From: Evernia prunastri
Lineage: Eukaryota > Ascomycota > Lecanoromycetes > Lecanorales > Parmeliaceae
DNA length: 64,000 bases
Direction: 5' to 3'
Assembly (NCBI GenBank): GCA_003184365.1
Contig: NKYR01000060.1
Coordinates: forward strand, 158,847-222,846
Within the stretch, counting starts at the first letter, position 1. Each line of letters starts with the position of its first letter. This document shows, piece by piece, positions 43,291-54,400 of this stretch. The position numbers and the translations under genes are program-made. The notes beneath the pieces are model-generated. The model made no database searches, was not told where the DNA came from, and saw only the letters and a list, made by a program, of their open reading frames with translations.

Positions 43291-43324
43291 CACGCAGTGG
43301 AAGTCCGAGTGACAGTGGGAGTAG

Positions 43325-43830
43325 AAATAGAAGTGAGATGAAGTGAAGTGGGAGTAGAAGTGAAGTGAAGTGAAGTGAAGTGGGAGTCGAGTGAGGCTGG
43401 GAGTGGAAGTAGAAGTGGAGTGAGGCTGTCTCTGCTCGAATAGCTAATTCTCTCAGGTCAAAGTGATGGGGAAGCGGCGGAAGGAAAAGAAGCGGTGGAT
43501 TACGAAGTGGGGGTAGGAATAGAAATAGAAATGAAGCGAAGCGAATCGAAGTGAAATCTAGTAAGGCTGTCTTTGATTCGATAGCTAGGACTTAGGTTCG
43601 GAGTGGTGAGCAAGCGGCGGAGGCAAGAAGTAGTGGGTTGCGTGGTGGGAGTGGGTGTGGAAGTGGAAATGAAGTAAAGTGAAGCGAAGCGAAGCGAAGT
43701 GAAGTGAGGCCGTCTTTGCTTGGTGAGCTAGCTGGGTTTTTCGGATCGAAGTGGTGAGAAGGAAAGAAAGAAGGAAAGAAAGAAGGAACGAACGAACGAA
43801 AGAAGAAGGGAAGCGAGGGAGGAAGGAAGG
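43325..43830. repeat. Purine-rich GAAGT/GAAGC/GAAAG arrays
   Basis: Several blocks of GTGAA/GAAGC pentamers (43335-43380, 43670-43700) and GAAAGAAA/GGAA tetramers (43758-43830). Strong strand asymmetry: the plus strand is mostly purine. Confidence 0.75.
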
Positions 43831-44304
43831 AAGGGGTGAGCGGATTATGGGTCGGTTGTATGTTGGTTGAGTAGCTTGGACAATAACATAAACGAACGGA
43901 TCGATAGAACGGAATAGAAATATGGACAGACCAGCCTGAACAATTAAAAGAATAATAGATCTAAGATCGACGCCATGTGAATGGTATATAATGCTCCCTG
44001 TCCTTTCCTTTTGCAGCTCCCCTTAAAAAACAACCCTGAAAACACCCCGCACTGCAAATCGAAATGACTCGCCCCATACAACATACTGCAATCTCGGGCG
44101 AAAAAGAAGCGAAACAAAATGAAGCGAATCAAATCGAAACAGAATGGTCGAAATGAACCAATACCCTAGCCAAGTCCATCCAAGCGCGCTCAGCCTCGTT
44201 GCTCAACTCAATCCAATTTCACTCAATTTCACTCAAATCAACTCAACTCAAACACCGTTCGCTTATGCAAGATACAGTAATCAAGGGTTGGGAAAGGTAT
44301 GTAT

Positions 44305-44326
44305 GCGTGTGTGTGTGTGTGTGTGT
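44305..44326. repeat. (GT)n microsatellite
   Basis: Uninterrupted GT dinucleotides read directly. Confidence 0.85.
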
Positions 44327-44688
44327 CCGTTCGCCCACTCCTTCACCGGTCAGAAGTCGGATTAGAAGTGGTCAGGCGTAGAAATGCAGTAAGGCGAGTA
44401 AATGAGTGATGGGTAAGCGAAAGGTTGGCGACATTCCAAGGCAGCTGCCGGAACTTTTTCTTTTTTATTTCCAAAAAAATAGGGGGGTGGTATGGGCCAA
44501 ATGGGGATTAGCGCGCAATGGAAAAAGCGCAGATGACCACACCAGCTGATACAGTATGCAATGGGACCCCCACACACCACACCACACCATCCGGATGACG
44601 ACGACGATAATTGACCGAACATGAAATATATGCATGCATCATCTGATGTATTGCAGACACCCCCATCGCACAATTCGAGTCACTTCAT

Positions 44689-47360
44689 TCATTCTTCCTT
44701 GAATCGCGTCACGTCCGCCTCGTCCTTGACGCTGGAATAACGCCTATACAGCGCGACGTCGCCACCGCCAACGCCGCCCGAAGATGCAGCATCGGCGTTG
44801 AAAAAAGCGGACAGGTCGAGCGACGCGCGACCGGGCAGGCCCAAGGCGACGTCACTAGCCTCGCTCGTCCCCTGCGGCGCGTACGGGCTGGCGAAGGAGG
44901 AGGTGCCGGTGCCGGTGCGGGGCCGCCCGGCGGGGTACCGGGTCGCCGAGGCGAGGATCTCGTCGATGGGGAGATCGCTGGACCGGCGGCGGCGGCCGGC
45001 CATCGTCGGGGAGGTGTAGGCGGAGGAGAGGGTGGACATGGAGACCGGGGCGGGTGTGTAGGGTGAGGCGGAGGGGTCGGTGTGGGAGAGGTATTGCGAA
45101 GTTAGGGTTGGGACGTTGTAGGAGGAGTGCGAGAGGGTGGGTGCGGAGTGTTGTTGTTGTTGAGGCAAGGGGGAGGCTTGGGAGTAGCTGTCGAGGGCGG
45201 CTTGCGGGTAGCTGTGGAGGGTGTGTGATGCGCTGTGCGGTGAGAGGGTGGAGGATTTGAATGAGTGGGCGTATGGACCCGAGGCCGTAGAGCCCGAGGT
45301 GGAGCGGGAGGAAGGGGCGCTGTATTGGTTGGCACCGGCTTCGGATTGGGATCCGCTGAAGTTGGAACTCGGTGGTCGCCTTCGGGGACTGGCAATGGAG
45401 GCTAGATCTCCGGACTAAGATCGGTCAGTACTGCGAGTGTCTCCTTCGAGCAAAGGGGATGAAGCATACATATTTGCTGATGATCTTTTTCAACGCCGGC
45501 TCAAGACTGGGCCATGGGAACACTTTCACATCCTTATCGATGCTTCGAGGCTTTGGATCGCTGAAACCCATGATGAGGCTATAGAAGCTCTCGCATTCGG
45601 CTTTACCTTTGGAGACTGTGCGCGCCTTGTAGCAATCGAGATTGCGACGAATGCGGTTCTTCTCGTCAGTGCCAAAGCGGTCGTCAACCAGCGACTCCAG
45701 CAGAGTTATTGTGTCGACACTCGTGATGTAGTGTTCATCACGTTCTTCCCAGTAGATACAGCTGATGCGGCGTTCATTCTTCTCATGTGGCAAAGGTGGT
45801 TCATCTGCCCTGACTGGCTTGAAGTAGGCATTGACGGTGGTCCAATTCTGCTCCCTCCAAAAGCGGACTATCCTCCGCTTCACAGCACGCTCTTCTGGAG
45901 TCCAATTCTCTTGCATGGCCTCCAGATTCCCACGAATCTCAAGCAAGGCATGATTCGGGTACAATGTGTATGGATTGAAACTGCCATCGGAAGAAGAGTT
46001 CACGGATGCAGTGCCTCGCCGGGGCTGCGGTGTCAGAAGCGATGTCCGCACGAGCCGCGGATTTGCTGGACTGGGAGAGGACGTGGAAGACACTTGGAAA
46101 GATGGTGTCATGATTGGTTGTGGATTTCTGCCAGACTGATATCCTGCCCCGTACGGAGCATGCCACGACGAGGCCTGGCCCATCGGAGGTCTCATTAGTG
46201 ACTGCGAAGTCAAATCACTACCAAACGGGCCTTGCGATGTGTCCGGCTGAGGTTGCAGGCTCTGGTGAAGTTGTGACCTTCCATAAGCGGTGTATCTTCT
46301 TTGCATGGTGCTGAGGTCGAGGCTTTGTGGGTATGCTAAGCTTGCCGACGGATATGGATACGATCCGTACTCGGGAGATTGTGTTGTCTGTTGTTCGAAC
46401 GGCGTTTCACGCTTCGTCGACCGAGGCGTACGTGATGGCTCGTCCACAATCTTTCTCTTGTGAGACATTTGTTGTGGAGACGGTCGATAGTCCAACGATT
46501 TGCCATCTTCAAATAGCCATTCGCCAACATAGATTAGATTTTGTTTGAGCGTTGATTGATCCTGGAGCTGTAGACTTAATGGGATCCTCAAGTGTGAAGA
46601 CCTTGTCTCCGAGAAAGCTGGCGCGGTTGCAGATACCCAGTATCTGTAGCAAAGATTCTGATCTCGTGCCTCAGAACGATTCAGATCAGCGGGGACCGCG
46701 CGCTGTGCAAACATTAGGGTTGCCGATAGCAGGTTGCTGCTCGAGTCAAGGTATATGTAGACCTGAGTTCCTTTGCTGCCTCTTCGCGGACTGTAGGACA
46801 GAATCTTCGTGGTCCTGCGGGATTCCGAGTCAAGGTAAGCCGACGGTGTTGCCTCAAATGTTGCACGCGGGTGATAAATGGGGCTAGCCCCATAGTCCAT
46901 GTGATCAGTCTGCCGGTCATACGCCGTTGATGGCTGCTGCAATTCGGGGTCCGCAGCTCCAGGCAGAGCGTACTGCAGGTACAGCGGATCTTGCGAGGGT
47001 CGGCGCGCATTGTAATCGGTAAGGCCAGTGTATACCTGTGACGGTCTTCTCGCATCTTGCTCTGCAGGGATTGGTGTTAGCCAAAAAATGTATGCTCGCA
47101 CGCTTAGCTCAAAAATGAGTCTGAAAATGACCGAAGTACTAGGGGGCGGTGCAGGCATGGTGGGGCAGCGCACCATTCACATTGACATCCTGAGGCGTTT
47201 CGTAACCTGACATAGGCAGCAGGGCCGCCGGGAATCCAGCCTTGGCCAACAGACCCCTCTGATCCTCGCCAGTGTATTCTAAGGCCACTGTCTCTGCCAA
47301 TTCGTAGTGATCGCCGACGATGATTGGAGAATGGCGTGTCTGCGGCTGTGGTTGAGACAA
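44689..47360 (-). CDS. medA: Medusa (MedA/ACR1)-like developmental regulator
   Basis: A nuclear regulator of conidiophore development in relatives (Aspergillus MedA, Magnaporthe ACR1). Exons read right to left: about 47181-47345 (HSPIIVGDHYELAETVALEY), 45470-47059 and 44689-45414. The 55-bp last intron keeps frame. Exon 2 has an Ig/IPT-like block (KILSYSPRRGSKGTQVYIYL), a basic patch SHKRKIVDEPSRTPRSTKRE as likely nuclear signal, and the conserved C-terminal domain VKRRIVRFWREQNWTTVNAY through SIDKDVKVFPWPSLEP. Exon 3 is Ser/Gln-rich and disordered with GRRRRSSDLP. The acceptor at 47060-47063 is doubled (CAGAG). The first codon is unresolved: an upstream segment ending SSTVKLDSFTFSELG (donor near 47605) may be an earlier exon or 5' UTR. 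Confidence 0.78.
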
Positions 47361-49400
47361 TTAGCATATTGATCAACCAAACGCTCTGGGACAAGTCACT
47401 GCTCGATAGCTTGTGACTGCTACCTGGCTAAGCAGCGATTCGTAGCAAGAAAAGAATATACGAAAAGTGAAGTGACTAGCATGCAGAAGATGTACTTTGA
47501 GGTTGAGGTGGACAAGGGTGCAAGGCTCGTAGGGTTCACTTAAGACATTCCTCGGTCTTGGTCGGACCTAAGAATAGAGCACACAAGCGGAAACGTGAGC
47601 ACTTACTCCCAACTCTGAAAAGGTGAAGGAATCCAGCTTGACGGTGCTAGAGTTGTTCGGTGAAGAAGTCGTAGCGGAAGAATTGAGCGAGGAGGGTTGG
47701 GAAAGGAGGTGTTTGTATGTAAGGGAGTGGGAGATTGGACGCAGCGATACTTGTTAATTCGGGGGTCGGAAAAGGATGCTGGGTGTTTGCAGCCGGTCAT
47801 GGATAAAAGCTGTTGAGATTTACAGATCTGGTTTGGGATCTTGCTGGTTCATGGCAGAGCGAATCGTGTTCGCATGGACTAGTCCAGTACCGAATGGGAC
47901 CAAAGTCTCGGGAAATGTGAAGCAGATTTACACGAGAACAACGAATCTAATGGTGGTAGAGCCCCATCAGCTTTGATAGTCACGATGAATTTGGAATGGT
48001 TACGCATGGCTGCATCAGATGTTGGAAATGCTTACCTTGAATGATAAAGGAGGATATGGTGATGAAGACTTTGGGCCAAGCTTCGATATTTGCATGGATT
48101 AAATTGAAATAATTGGAAGATCTGTCTCGGTGGAAGTTTGAACATTAAAAAATCGGGGGAGATAGCAGAGGGGGAGCAGGCAAGGGGGCGCGGTACCTTT
48201 TTGATTCCCAGTGAAGCCCTGGAGAGCGTTGATGGCATTTGCACACCACAATGCCGTCGAAACGAATGGTATCTAGTGGGAAGTCCAACATACTATTCCG
48301 ATTCACGGCTTGTCAAAGAGCATGGGGTTCTTTTTAGAGACTCGGAGGATTTTCCCATCCTCTGGGACGGCACGATAGGCTTTTAGAGGCGCGGAGATGC
48401 AAAAATTGGGACGTGCGGGTATATCATTATTCCCACATTCATATCGTTAGCGGAGATTAAGATAAGCTCCATTACTTCAACACAGTTGGGTCGGGGGGAG
48501 AGAAAAAGACGATTCAATCATCAAATGAGTCAACGTGTATGATTGTGTAAGCTTGAGGGTCGGTAGCCTCATTGCTTCCATATCAGTTAGGCGAGCTCGG
48601 GGTTACAGGCAGCAGAGAAGTGAAAAGTTATTGGTCAGGTAAGCCATCGTGGCGGAGCTGTCATATGTAAGATCTTATGTGAAGGTATCAAGAGGGCAGA
48701 CGGCCATATTCTGGGCAGTCCACTTCGCAGAGCCCCGATGCTGGGCCGGGCTGACTTGAAGTGTAGCTTAAATTCTACATGCGGTCCCATCGCTATGGCC
48801 TACGGGCCATGGACCTGGGTCTACAGACCAATTCAGGGCCAACGACTTTAGCTCTGGCTCATTCTGCAGGCCCCGAAGCAGGCTGGACATGCCTTTCCTG
48901 AAGTATGCCCTGGCGTTTCAGAGGTCCTTTTAAGGAATACGACGGTAGCACAGGATTTGATAAGGTAGGGAGAAGAAGGGAAAAGGATTGGATCGATTGA
49001 ACTTAGATGAATGGATTTATCGTAGTTATTTTGGAGGGTGGTGGTGAAAGAGTAGCAAATGATTTTTTGGTGAGGAAGTGAAGGCAGATGAAGAGTGAAG
49101 CAAGGGTTAATAATAATAAGTTAAAGGTCAAAGTAGGGTAGGCAGAAACGAAAGAGAAACACTAGCAGTAAAGCTTAAGGGCCTTTAGAGGCTAAAGATG
49201 CCTAAAAATATATGCGTACCCATGGGAGGTTTAGCGGCAGGATCGTCTCCTAACCTTAATAAAAGTAAAATTCCGACTGAATAGGCGGCTCGAGCGTAGC
49301 CTAAAGGTACGAGGGTCGTAGGTACTTTTTAAAAGTGATAGATCAACTTTGTACCATCTACCACCCCAAGTATACCGATACATCAACCCCAGCGATAATT

Positions 49401-49420
49401 ATCATCATCATCATCATCAT
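49401..49420. repeat. (ATC)n microsatellite
   Basis: Six consecutive ATC units followed by ATTACC. Read directly. Confidence 0.85.
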
Positions 49421-51979
49421 TACCAGCGCCGTTTTACCTTGAGCTAGGGATCTGGGCCGCAGAGAAAGATGCATAAATAGTATGCAGTGCAGGTCGCCCT
49501 TTTCTTGTCCAGCATTCGGCTGCTCCATTACCCTACATATAATTGCTGTATATTTCCGGCTGGGTCTGTCAATTATAACTTACTTCAAGATTCCTGGAAC
49601 ACTTCTTCACACAGGACCCTTTCTCCCCTTCGAATTTGGAATTCTCGGATTTCGAGGTGGGGGTAAACGGCTCAGCCCAAGCATGCCAATGAGCTTTCTT
49701 TCATCTTTCACCATGTGTTTCAGGTCTCCATCTTCCCCCCCTCCTCTCCCCCAATCTTCATCCTTGTAGCCCCCCGGATCGTCTTCCACCCATCGCAAAG
49801 AGCTAAAAGACCTGCGGGTCATATCCTAACCATGTCGTGCAACTAGTGCTATGAATAGAACGCTCGCCCGTCCTTTCTACTCTACACCAATACCTTCGCC
49901 ACTTACCATTGTTGCATGTTAAAAATATCATCACTGCACCCAAATTAAGAACATCACATCTGCCCACTTCCTCATCTTTTCCACAGTCCAAAGATCCGTG
50001 GCGCTCATCGTGCGGTTTCTCCGCGTTTCAGCAATGTGAGAGCTCGCTTTCCCACTTCTGCGGAACGCTCTTACCGCTTTACGCCACGGTAAAGGTGGTG
50101 CTTGCCCCGCCTGGGTCTATCCCCTAGGTACCCGGTAGATCTAGCGGCCGTTGCTGAATAATACTTTACTTCGCTCTCGATTTCTTCCCCGGTCACACCT
50201 TTGCTTACAACAATATGTATGGTCTTGAGCAGCAATCAAGCCTGTCGCCACTCCCCACTCGCCATACCGCTCAGCCCATAACCCAATAAATGATTGGCTG
50301 TCCACCGGAGTAAGTAGATCTGCCTGCGGCACAGCTGGCGGGACGGAGCGAAACATGAAAGTGCTGCTTCCTCTTGTACATCCCCGCTATCATCTGGGCA
50401 GAATTTTGCCTTGCTTGCAAGTAGTAAACTAGCTTTCAGAATGAGCTTGGCGGTAAGGATTTGCTGACGGGATCTATGCTAAAATCATCAGGTCTCTCGG
50501 ATCGAAGAATCCCCTGTCATGGCACAGACCACGTAGGATTGCGTTTCGTCGATGATTTCAAGCCCGGATCGCCACTCGCCAGCCTATGCCAAACATGCTA
50601 GAATAGAGTCTGATCGAATGAGGCCAACAAATCCTTCCAAATTCAGAAATGCAGCAAGTCGTTTCAACCTTGCCGACGACACGCAAGAGAAAATTGGTGT
50701 GCTATGGGAATGACATTTTTCAACGACGAGACTATGCGATACGGTCTGCTCGCCCTGATGACTGATCTATCCCTGTACCATCAGCGAGCCTTGCCCTCAA
50801 ATGAGTGATGGAGAGAGACATCGTTGAGCAAACAAGCACGCTAACGAAGACGGCCTTCGCCAGAAGCCTAACGTTGATGATGCTGCGGCTTGCCCTCTCC
50901 TCAAGCAGCCTATGAATTTTGAGGGCGCATCGATCTTGGACTCGCATGCGAACAGCCAAAGGCTCCCTCGCGATCAACAATGAATTTCGAGTTTGTCAGC
51001 ACCAGGAACCCCTCACCACCTTCACAGTGAATTATAGCTTTGTGCACAACCGTCACTTGCCAAGACTGCGCGATTCACGGTCAGAAGACACTAAGCTACA
51101 AGCACGGCCCGGATCTTCGCAAATGCCCCTAGACACTGCATTAGACTGAAAGTCTGGAACTTGGCTCCACCATCGAAGCATGGATACTTCTATCGGAGGT
51201 CTACGGGATCTACTTCATGATGCTACCGCTCGAAGTAAAAGAAAATCCACCAAACTAAAGCACTGCGATGACCAGGCAAGTACACGCAGCTAGTCCGTGT
51301 CACTAGAGAGATGGCATCTGACAGCCAGAGCCCCCAAGAGCCACGGCGACGACTACTCCAATCCAACGCAATAACAAGTTGCTGATTTCGAGACAGCAGC
51401 TCCCAAATCATCGTCCACGATTGCCAAACCCCCATTACGACGTTCCCCTGCACTCGTCTGAGAGCGCGTTGGACCACCTCCTCACGGTGTTCATCTTATC
51501 AATCCCTCAGTCCGCAACGACAGAAGCGCATTCGAATAGCACATTATCTCCCTACCTTCTTGTCACTTTCAAAAATTCGACACAGCCCCGCAGAACATCC
51601 AGTCTCTCATTACCTACATGCGCGTGGCTCAGGCATTTTGGGGAAAAACACGCGCGAAAGTCAGCCTCAGTCACCCGTCATATTCTCACTAGCTGCCCAT
51701 ACGATCTCGAACACCTGGATGCAAGACCGAGAATCGGCAAAAGTCAAGCTCAGGAAGAGAAAAGGAAGCCAGACCTACAAAGCCCGTCCTGTTTACTCCA
51801 CCCGTTTCCTTCTACCCATCTACGACATCCCCCACAAAGACCCATGAACCAAATCAATAAGGCATCCGGTACGGTTCGTCGTTTCGTTCTGTTTCGTTTC
51901 ATCCCGTCGCAATCCCATCGCAAGGATATCATATCCACGAAGTTTCATAGGTGTACACTAACCGGCTATAAGGAAGTGA

Positions 51980-52002
51980 GGGGGGGGGGGGGGGGGGGGG
52001 GG
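51980..52002. repeat. Poly-G run of 23
   Basis: Uninterrupted G tract preceded by AAGTGA. Its length may be inexact in the assembly. Confidence 0.8.
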
Positions 52003-53068
52003 CAGTGCATGTGTAGCATCCTTTTTAGCCCTAGGGCAGCGGGGCTTTCCACCATCCACTCATAAGCCTCCAAAAAGTCTCCAGGTCGCGTGTCTCAGGG
52101 GCAGATCGGATGTGGGGGTCCGGAGAGAGGGGGGAATAAAGAGCCCTCAACGGGTAAATCCTCCATTCGCTGGAGCCTGGGCGCATAAAAGGAAGAAACA
52201 CCGCAAAAACAACTTCCGACCAGCTAGCTCATTCAGATTTCAGAGAACGTTGTCCGTGTGGATAGGAAATATCTTTCGTCGCCTGTATCGTATGGGCCGT
52301 GCCGTATGCATGTCTCGCATGCTTCTTTTCTTTCTTACTTATTGGATATGCATACCTTATGCATATGCAGTGGAACGACACGATGCAACGCTGTTTAATT
52401 TACGAAAAGCCGCCGAAGAGGGGCTTCCAGAATTCAGATGGATGTATGTACGTAGGATTTATGTATGTAGCGCAATATCAAACCAAGTACACCTACTTTG
52501 CTTTCTTTCTCTCTCTCTTCCTTTCGGCCTAAGGTGGGTACCTAGGTCCCGTAGTGAGAGCGTCGCATGCATGACATTTCTCGTACATAGCCTGATCTAC
52601 AGAGCCAGAATCAAGCCTTTCCCCGCGTTTTAGCCTTGTTGCTAGGTCTCCTGCTAGGTAAGGTAGGTAGGTAGGCACGGTAAGCCAGGTTCACATCACA
52701 TCACCTCACCTCACCTCCCATCCTCCCTTCTACGCAAACCCAACGCAACGTAGCGCAACCCATTCCAGCCCAGTCCCGGATGGGGGACACAAAGCGGAAT
52801 CTGGACGTGGCCCCCAACCTTCTCCCCCCCTTCCTTACCAGCGCATTGAACAGTGTCGCCCACTCGTCTGGCCCCCTGTGTGCGTCCCTATGATGATAAA
52901 AAAAAAAGAATCTCAAAGTCAACCAGCCGCCCCTTCCCTCGAGGCTAAAAAGCGCTACGAGGCGATAAGACAAGCTTGAAGGGCCGCCTGGGAAAAAAGA
53001 AAGAAAGAGCCTCCCTCCTTGCTTCCCTTCCCTTCCCAAGCCCACGTCGGGAAAAGTTCGAAGTGGGC

Positions 53069-53082
53069 GGGGGGGGGGGGGG
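53069..53082. repeat. Poly-G run of 14
   Basis: Uninterrupted G tract within a purine-rich context. Confidence 0.8.
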
Positions 53083-53404
53083 AAAGAGGGACAGGGGCTG
53101 CCAAAGTGTTACCCCCTCCCTCCCTCCCTTGAACCAAGCGCGTTGTCCAGTATGGACGGATAGCAAACCTCCGTTGGGATTGAACCTTTTTTTCAAATTG
53201 GGTCAGGGACAATGGCATGGCGGAGTCCCAGACCAACGAAACGGACTCTCGTCAAGAGCGCTCTGTCTGGCGTGACATTTCGGCTTACTCTCTTTCCTTC
53301 CTTGCTTCCTTTTTGTCTGTCTCGATGTTACATGCCGCGCTGCTCCCGCTCTGGGGGTAAGATCCGACGACTGAGGTAACTAATTGGCTTGGTTCTTTCT
53401 TGGA

Positions 53405-53430
53405 GGTAGGGTAGGGTAGGGTAGGGTAGG
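53405..53430. repeat. (GGTAG)n pentamer repeat
   Basis: About five GGTAG units. The period is five, not the six of TTAGGG, so this is not a telomere remnant. Confidence 0.8.
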
Positions 53431-54400
53431 ATGGTGGATGGGGGTGGTGGAGATGGCGGAGATGATTGGTTGGTGCAGTCTTCTCGATCGAGCGGATTTA
53501 CGCCGCATTTTCGTTCTGTTTCTATGAACACACGGTTGGAGTGTGTTGATTCGTTGACAGCTTGTGTTGTTTATGCAGTTTTTTGTTCTTCAAGATAGAC
53601 GGGGTTTTCCGTCCTGCGGCCTGCATCTACGGCTTGTGATGGACTGAGGTGCATGTGACTGTATGTACAGAAAGAGAGAGAGAAAGAGAGGGCAGGGATT
53701 TGGTGTCTGTGGGGATGGATGGGTATGTTTATGTGGGGAAGAGGATAGAGGGGGAGAGAGGGGAGAGAGGGGTGGAGAGGAGAAGAGGGGAAGGAAGGGG
53801 GGAAGGAGAGGAGAGGAGTGAATTCAGCGCGGTAGATGGTGTGTCTATGTAGACGGCGCTGGGGGAGGTGGGGGGATTGGGGCAGGATGTAGTACATATG
53901 TGTATGTGAAGTAAGCTGAGAACGCTCGCAGTGAATGAAAATGCCAATACATCGGTGTGGTATCTTCTAAGTCTAGTCCAGGTCAAGCCCAGTTCAGTCC
54001 GAGTCAAGTCCAATCAACTCCAGCCCAGCCCAGAGGTGGCATGGGTACCCCAGTACAGTATCTAGCGCTGTAGATAGATAGTCAGAAAGACAGATAGACA
54101 GAAAGACAGAAAGATAGAGTAGAGAAGGATAAAGCGGTGTACAAATGTATGCTCGTGACTGATTGGTCTTGTAAATTGTAAGATAGTGACGCAAGCCCCT
54201 GTCCCCCCTCTGCCTAAGCCTGGGAGGCAAAAAGGGGGGCTGTGCCGTTTGTACGGTCAACACCGTGACAAGTCCCGGCTAGTGATTTAACAACGGGGAC
54301 CGCTCGTTGACACTTGATTCACAAAAAAAACACTTGGTTGACAATGCGGCACAGCACAGCACCGCTTTTTTCCCTCACAGGTTCTCTTTATAAAAAGCCG

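Larger units (their letters stand above)
42093..44688. other. Simple-repeat-rich intergenic region
   Basis: No confident gene. A minus-strand open region at 42388-43071 encodes hydrophobic, Gly/Val-rich sequence (one frame contains VDPFLAPKTYEGTWDGV, another VLYYAAFAMEVGGGLW), which could be a small frameshifted gene, but no family is recognised. The remainder holds a CCCTCCCT run (42171-42200), a decamer minisatellite, CA and GT microsatellites and purine-rich GAAGT/GAAAG arrays. Confidence 0.5.
47361..54400. other. Long intergenic region upstream of the medA-like gene
   Basis: About seven kilobases without a supported gene. Near 47605-47740 there may be 5' exon or leader sequence of the medA-like gene. 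The rest holds microsatellites (ATC at 49401, poly-G at 51980 and 53069, GGTAG pentamers at 53405, GACA/GATA tracts near 54070) and CT-rich stretches. Developmental regulators of this class often have long upstream regions and leaders, which fits but is not proven. Confidence 0.5.

Noticed and set aside
45425..45469. medA-like gene ending at 45425
   Set aside because: A donor GTATGC and acceptor TTAG give a 55-bp intron and join a 241-residue Ser/Gln-rich last exon in frame.
52976..53275. Open frames in the poly-G/CT-rich stretch
   Set aside because: Low-complexity translations (Gly, Pro, Lys runs) caused by base composition.
53405..53430. Telomere-like GGGTAGGGTA run
   Set aside because: The unit is a pentamer (GGTAG), not TTAGGG.
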